Of a DNA stretch of 64,000 nucleotides, positions 60,545 to 64,000 are shown in pieces. Origin of the DNA: Chrysoperla carnea (taxonomy: Eukaryota; Arthropoda; Insecta; Neuroptera; Chrysopidae); the NCBI RefSeq assembly GCF_905475395.1, contig NC_058337.1, positions 138,887,172-138,951,171 on the forward strand, read 5' to 3'. The notes under the pieces were generated by a model. It was not told the DNA's origin and ran no database searches. It saw only the letters and a list, made by a program, of their open reading frames with translations. Both the position numbers and the translations under genes were made by a program. Every line of letters starts with the position of its first letter. Position 1 is the first letter of the stretch.

Positions 60545-63500
60545 GGCAATCCCTAACCTCACGTCCGAGCCTAACACTAGGACACGTGCCATACCCGGTA
60601 ACCATCAATTCCGCTCAAAGTGATGGGCTAACGAGGTGGGTCCGTGCTGACTCAGCGGAGCTAAATGAGTCAAATCCAAAAAATGTCAAATTTGAGAAGC
60701 AGATTTTTCGGTCCTCAGGCGGGTAGTAGTCGACCCAGTCCTACAGAACCCCGCCCCCCTGCAGGTGACGCTTCTACCTTACCTATAGGGGGTAGCTCTC
60801 ACGGATATGAGGGAGAGCAATCAAATTTGGCTTTGGATCCCAGGCTAGTCCCGGAGACTAGACGTGCCGCTGACGACGAAGAGCCATCTCAAGGCACTTC
60901 TCAAGAAAGTCGAGCGAGCACACAAAACAGTCGTCTTCAGCGCTTTCAATGGACGAAGGCACTTAAGGCTGACCTGCTCACTTGTTACGAAGCAAGTGAA
61001 CCATCTAGACGTGGCTATATGGGCAGGATGCACACCCTCTGGTGCGAAAAGCATCCCGAACTTTCCCATATGAAATCGCAACATCTACGCGATCAAGCAT
61101 CCCGTCTCAAAAAAACCGGATTTGACAAACCCCGAACAGGACAAGAGAAACGATGCAGGACTACGCAAGCGGAAGTGAATCGAGGAGATGAGATAGAGCC
61201 GGCTGCTATTGGTGTAGTTCATCCTACACGTGAGACATTAGTCGCTGAGACGCAGGATGGAATATCTCAGGATGAGCCAGTATTAGAAAGTGAGAGATCT
61301 GATACTGAGACACAGGATCGGGTATGTCAAAATACCCCACCACCACCTGTGTTAGAGGCTTCACCACCTACGCCTCTGATACCCGAAGATATCCCAGCAC
61401 TACCTGTGTTAACGGCGGAAACAGCCACGCCACTCACTTCGACCACGGAAGCGAACGTAGAGGAAACTCCGATCCTTCCTGCTGAGCCACCAAACACTCG
61501 TTTGGAAGAGCTTAAAGAGCGGTTTCAAAATATCCTGTTCAAAACCGATAATGACCTTTCCAAACGCAAACGTCCCAAGTACCGCAAAACGTTTGCCAAA
61601 GCACAAGACCTTGCTTTAATCAACCAGATCGTCGACGATCATCTGAATCACACAAGTAGCCTACTCGAAATCGATAGCTCAGTCTATGCTGCAATGTGTG
61701 CTCTTTCTCCTGCCCCCAAGTCTACTGAGACAGCCGAGGAGAAAACACGCAAGCGTATAGAGCAACTTGACTCCAAGTTGACCCCTCTACGACAGACGGT
61801 ATCACGTATCGAGTGTGTGTTAGAGTACCAGAAAGCTGGTAAACCCTTCACCCCAAAGGTGCGAGCCTTCGCGCGTGAACTCAGGCACCAACACCACACA
61901 CTAAACAAGGGTATCCTGCTCACTATCAAGCAGCGAAACATTGAAAAGATACGTGCACTAGCTCTCGCTCGGAAAAAGCTAGTTAAACGCGAGAAGTGTA
62001 TTCGAGAGAACAAGATCTTTGTATCGAATCCTTCCCGTTTATTTGCAAAACCCCCTTCTCTCGTCGAGAATCCACCTTCGATAGAGCAAATCGATGGCTA
62101 CTGGCGTGATTTATATGAAAAGTCGACTAGTGTAGATAAAAATATAAGACCAATCAAACTGTTCGAAAGGTTCTGCAACGCGCGCCTAGCAGAACAAGCG
62201 GTCCTAACATCAATTACCGCTGATGAAGTATCCCTTGCTTTCAAAGGCAAGAAGAATCATTCGGCGCCTGGCATGGATGCTGTGTCCAACTTCTGGTGGA
62301 AACGTTTAACTTCCACACACGCACATCTTGCTAGGCACTTTACTTCATACATCCTTGGGTACGGGACCTTTCCAACGTGGTTCGTGGAAGGACGAACAGT
62401 TTTGATTCCCAAGAAAGGAGACCTTTCAGTTCCGAGCAATTATCGCCCGATTACATGTCTCAATACCGTGTACAAAGCGTTCACCTCCATTCTTAATGAA
62501 CGCATACTCACAACCATAGAACCGGTTTGGCAGATGATATACGAGCAACGCGGCTCCAAACGAGGTATATCAGGTTGCAAAGATAATCTTCTTGTTGACA
62601 GATGTATCTGTCAAGACGCTCGTCAGTATCAGCGCGACCTGAGTATGGCCTGGGTGGATTATAGGAAAGCATTTGACACTACCTCTCACCAACTCATACT
62701 GGTGCTGCTCAAATGTTTGAAAATTCACCCCGATATCATCAGATGCATCGAAGAGCTGTTACCTTTGTGGAAGACCAAATTTACCATTAGATGTGGTAAA
62801 CGTACTGTCTCAACAGATCTGGTAACGTATAAGCGTGGTGTCTATCAAGGCGACAGCCTTAGCCCGCTTTTATTCTGCATCTCCCTTATGCCCCTTTCCT
62901 TGCGCTTGCGAGAAGAAACTGGTTACCGTTGTGGTCCCCCGGCAGATAGGAAGCATCAGGTAACTTATCTATTCTATATGGATGACCTGAAACTTTATGC
63001 TTCTTCTCAGAGCAGTCTATCTCAAGTTCTCAAAGCTGTCCATCAGTACACGAAGGCTATTGGCATGGAATTCGGACTTGATAAATGTGCCGTCATTCAT
63101 TGTAAGAGGGGTCGTGTCCCTGATTATGATGCAGACGTGCAGCTCACAGATGGAAGCATCGTGAAACATCTCGATGAAGAAGAGCTCTACACATATTTGG
63201 GTGTCGGTGAAAACCACATTCAAAGTGTGTCTACTGTCAAGGAAGCTCTTCGCGGCAGGTATAGGCACCGTCTTCGACAAATCTGGCAATCAGAATTGTC
63301 TGGGATCCATAAGATCCGTGCTACTAATATGCTTGCAATACCCATCCTTCTCTATTCTTTTGGTTCCATCAAATGGACAATAGAGGAGCTTAAGGAACTT
63401 GATAGAGGCACTCGCAAACTCATGAACGTCAATCGTAGTTTGCACCCACGTGCTTCTGTACCGCGTAATTACCTCCCACGCCAGCAAGGAGGTAGAGGTC

Positions 63501-64000
63501 TCCTATCCGTTGAATGTCTACATGATAGGGTAGTTTTAGGAATAGCTTGTCAGGTCATAAATAGTTCTGACCCTCTTATGAAACTCGTGCGCGATCATGA
63601 GTTACAGGGTAAAGGAGCATTCTTGTTCTCTGCAGCACAACATGCAGCGTCTAAATTGGGCCTTGCTTTTGATCCGTCTAATCGTGATCTTGATGATAAC
63701 GTGGTCCTTCTCTCCAAATCTCGACTTCGTTCAGCTGTAAAACGAGCTGAAATACGCTCCCTCTTCGAAGATCATCGGAATCGTGACCATCAGGGAATGT
63801 TCTACCGTCATCTAGACACCTGTAGTCTTTCCGTTGATCTTACGTTCTCTTTTCTCCGATCAGCTGGACTCAAGTCCGAAACAGAAGGCTTTATCTTCGC
63901 TGCCCAAGATGGTGTGATAGCGACGCTAAATCACCAAAAGTATGTATATAAGCAAGCAGTCTCCACCACTATGTGCAGAGCGTGCAAATCTCAGCCGGAG
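60545..64000 (+). mobile_element. Second, distinct RLE-type non-LTR retrotransposon (runs off right edge)
   Basis: Starts directly after a (TAA)n tract with GGCAATCCCTAACCTCACGT. A leader of about 120 bp precedes the long ORF at 60665. It differs from the 56164 element in base composition (balanced, not A/C-rich) and sequence, but has the same domain order. Confidence 0.7.
60665..64000 (+). CDS. Retrotransposon protein with reverse transcriptase, partial (at least 1112 codons)
   Basis: Open from ATG 60665 (just after TAA 60662) to the window edge without a stop. N-terminal Myb-like segment with RFQWTKALKADLLTCYEASE near residue 85, then an acidic/proline linker. The reverse transcriptase carries APGMDAVSNFWWKR (about 534), YRPITCLNTVYK, VDYRKAFDTTSH (motif A), GVYQGDSLSPLLF and FYMDDLKLYA with YMDD at 771-774. 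The window ends at MCRACKSQPE, the first half of the zinc knuckle before the endonuclease. No lesion seen, so the element may be young. Confidence 0.85.
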   Translation, partial: MSQIQKMSNLRSRFFGPQAGSSRPSPTEPRPPAGDASTLPIGGSSHGYEGEQSNLALDPRLVPETRRAADDEEPSQGTSQESRASTQNSRLQRFQWTKALKADLLTCYEASEPSRRGYMGRMHTLWCEKHPELSHMKSQHLRDQASRLKKTGFDKPRTGQEKRCRTTQAEVNRGDEIEPAAIGVVHPTRETLVAETQDGISQDEPVLESERSDTETQDRVCQNTPPPPVLEASPPTPLIPEDIPALPVLTAETATPLTSTTEANVEETPILPAEPPNTRLEELKERFQNILFKTDNDLSKRKRPKYRKTFAKAQDLALINQIVDDHLNHTSSLLEIDSSVYAAMCALSPAPKSTETAEEKTRKRIEQLDSKLTPLRQTVSRIECVLEYQKAGKPFTPKVRAFARELRHQHHTLNKGILLTIKQRNIEKIRALALARKKLVKREKCIRENKIFVSNPSRLFAKPPSLVENPPSIEQIDGYWRDLYEKSTSVDKNIRPIKLFERFCNARLAEQAVLTSITADEVSLAFKGKKNHSAPGMDAVSNFWWKRLTSTHAHLARHFTSYILGYGTFPTWFVEGRTVLIPKKGDLSVPSNYRPITCLNTVYKAFTSILNERILTTIEPVWQMIYEQRGSKRGISGCKDNLLVDRCICQDARQYQRDLSMAWVDYRKAFDTTSHQLILVLLKCLKIHPDIIRCIEELLPLWKTKFTIRCGKRTVSTDLVTYKRGVYQGDSLSPLLFCISLMPLSLRLREETGYRCGPPADRKHQVTYLFYMDDLKLYASSQSSLSQVLKAVHQYTKAIGMEFGLDKCAVIHCKRGRVPDYDADVQLTDGSIVKHLDEEELYTYLGVGENHIQSVSTVKEALRGRYRHRLRQIWQSELSGIHKIRATNMLAIPILLYSFGSIKWTIEELKELDRGTRKLMNVNRSLHPRASVPRNYLPRQQGGRGLLSVECLHDRVVLGIACQVINSSDPLMKLVRDHELQGKGAFLFSAAQHAASKLGLAFDPSNRDLDDNVVLLSKSRLRSAVKRAEIRSLFEDHRNRDHQGMFYRHLDTCSLSVDLTFSFLRSAGLKSETEGFIFAAQDGVIATLNHQKYVYKQAVSTTMCRACKSQPE

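Larger units (their letters stand above)
26570..64000 (+). mobile_element. Outer Polinton/Maverick element (old copy, right end not in window)
   Basis: Homology to the inner element's terminal repeat begins at 26570 (CAGTTGGATGGTACAC), lacking the outermost 27 bp. All Polinton genes follow in standard order up to the polymerase exon ending near 55584. The rest of its right side is displaced by retrotransposons inserted in its (TAA)n tract. It is interrupted by the inner Polinton at 34450-50124. Several genes carry stops, deletions or frameshifts. Confidence 0.85.

Noticed and set aside
60845..63487. Short minus- and plus-strand frames in the last 3 kb
   Set aside because: All are shadows of the continuous frame from 60665, which carries the RT motifs.

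Overview
The window is a chimera of two genomes. Positions 1 to about 26,560 look like the chromosome of a Rickettsia-type alphaproteobacterium. Support: an AT-rich cytochrome oxidase/cell-wall gene set (coxA, coxB, murD, ftsW, murG), a SpoT HD fragment, a ProP-like MFS carrier, many short palindromic repeats of the Rickettsia type, and dense, mutually nested insertion sequences. From about 26,570 to the end the sequence is animal-type nuclear DNA: two Polinton/Maverick (adintovirus-like) elements nested in one another, followed by three copies of RLE-type non-LTR retrotransposons sitting in a (TAA)n microsatellite. Short GT-AG introns in the Polinton polymerase gene confirm the eukaryotic setting.

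Bacterial part. murD, murG, yaaA and a few small lipoprotein or hypothetical genes are open. coxB (5' truncated plus frameshift), ftsW (internal deletion plus frameshift), a solute-binding protein, its permease, an MFS carrier and spoT are broken. From 10.3 kb onward the DNA is a stack of mobile elements: an IS4/IS5-type element, an IS3 fragment, several IS256 copies, an IS630 remnant, IS21 and IS200. An ORF-less group II intron sits exactly in codon 2 of one IS256 transposase. A second intron copy was split by IS21, which in turn carries an IS200. This level of decay, including genes normally essential to a respiring, dividing bacterium, suits a nuclear insertion of rickettsial DNA or a very degenerate symbiont. 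A mis-join in assembly at about 26.57 kb is also possible.

Polinton part. The outer element starts at 26,570 (its first ~27 bp are missing) and lacks a right end inside the window. Its order is: packaging ATPase (-, truncated), PLA2-domain protein, adenain-like protease, minor capsid (penton-like), a 59-aa basic protein, major capsid (hexon-like), two conserved unknowns (both broken), a minisatellite, a fibre-like protein, integrase; then on the minus strand a small acidic protein and protein-primed DNA polymerase B. Its integrase gene is interrupted after codon 81 by the inner element, 34,450-50,124 (15,675 bp), which has ~1.07-kb terminal inverted repeats and a perfect 6-bp target duplication (GCCATG). 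The inner element has the same gene order with essentially every gene open, so it may be a recent and possibly active copy. In both copies the PLA2 gene ends in an A AAA AAC slippery site immediately before its stop, and the protease lies in the -1 frame without an obvious start codon. This points to a frameshift fusion of capsid lipase and maturation protease.

Retrotransposon part. The outer element's (TAA)n tract has received a 5'-truncated copy (55,831-56,110) and a complete copy (56,164-60,518) of a Dong/R4-like element. A third, different relative begins at 60,545; its reading frame, open from 60,665, runs off the window end with at least 1112 codons. The right end of the outer Polinton presumably lies beyond position 64,000.
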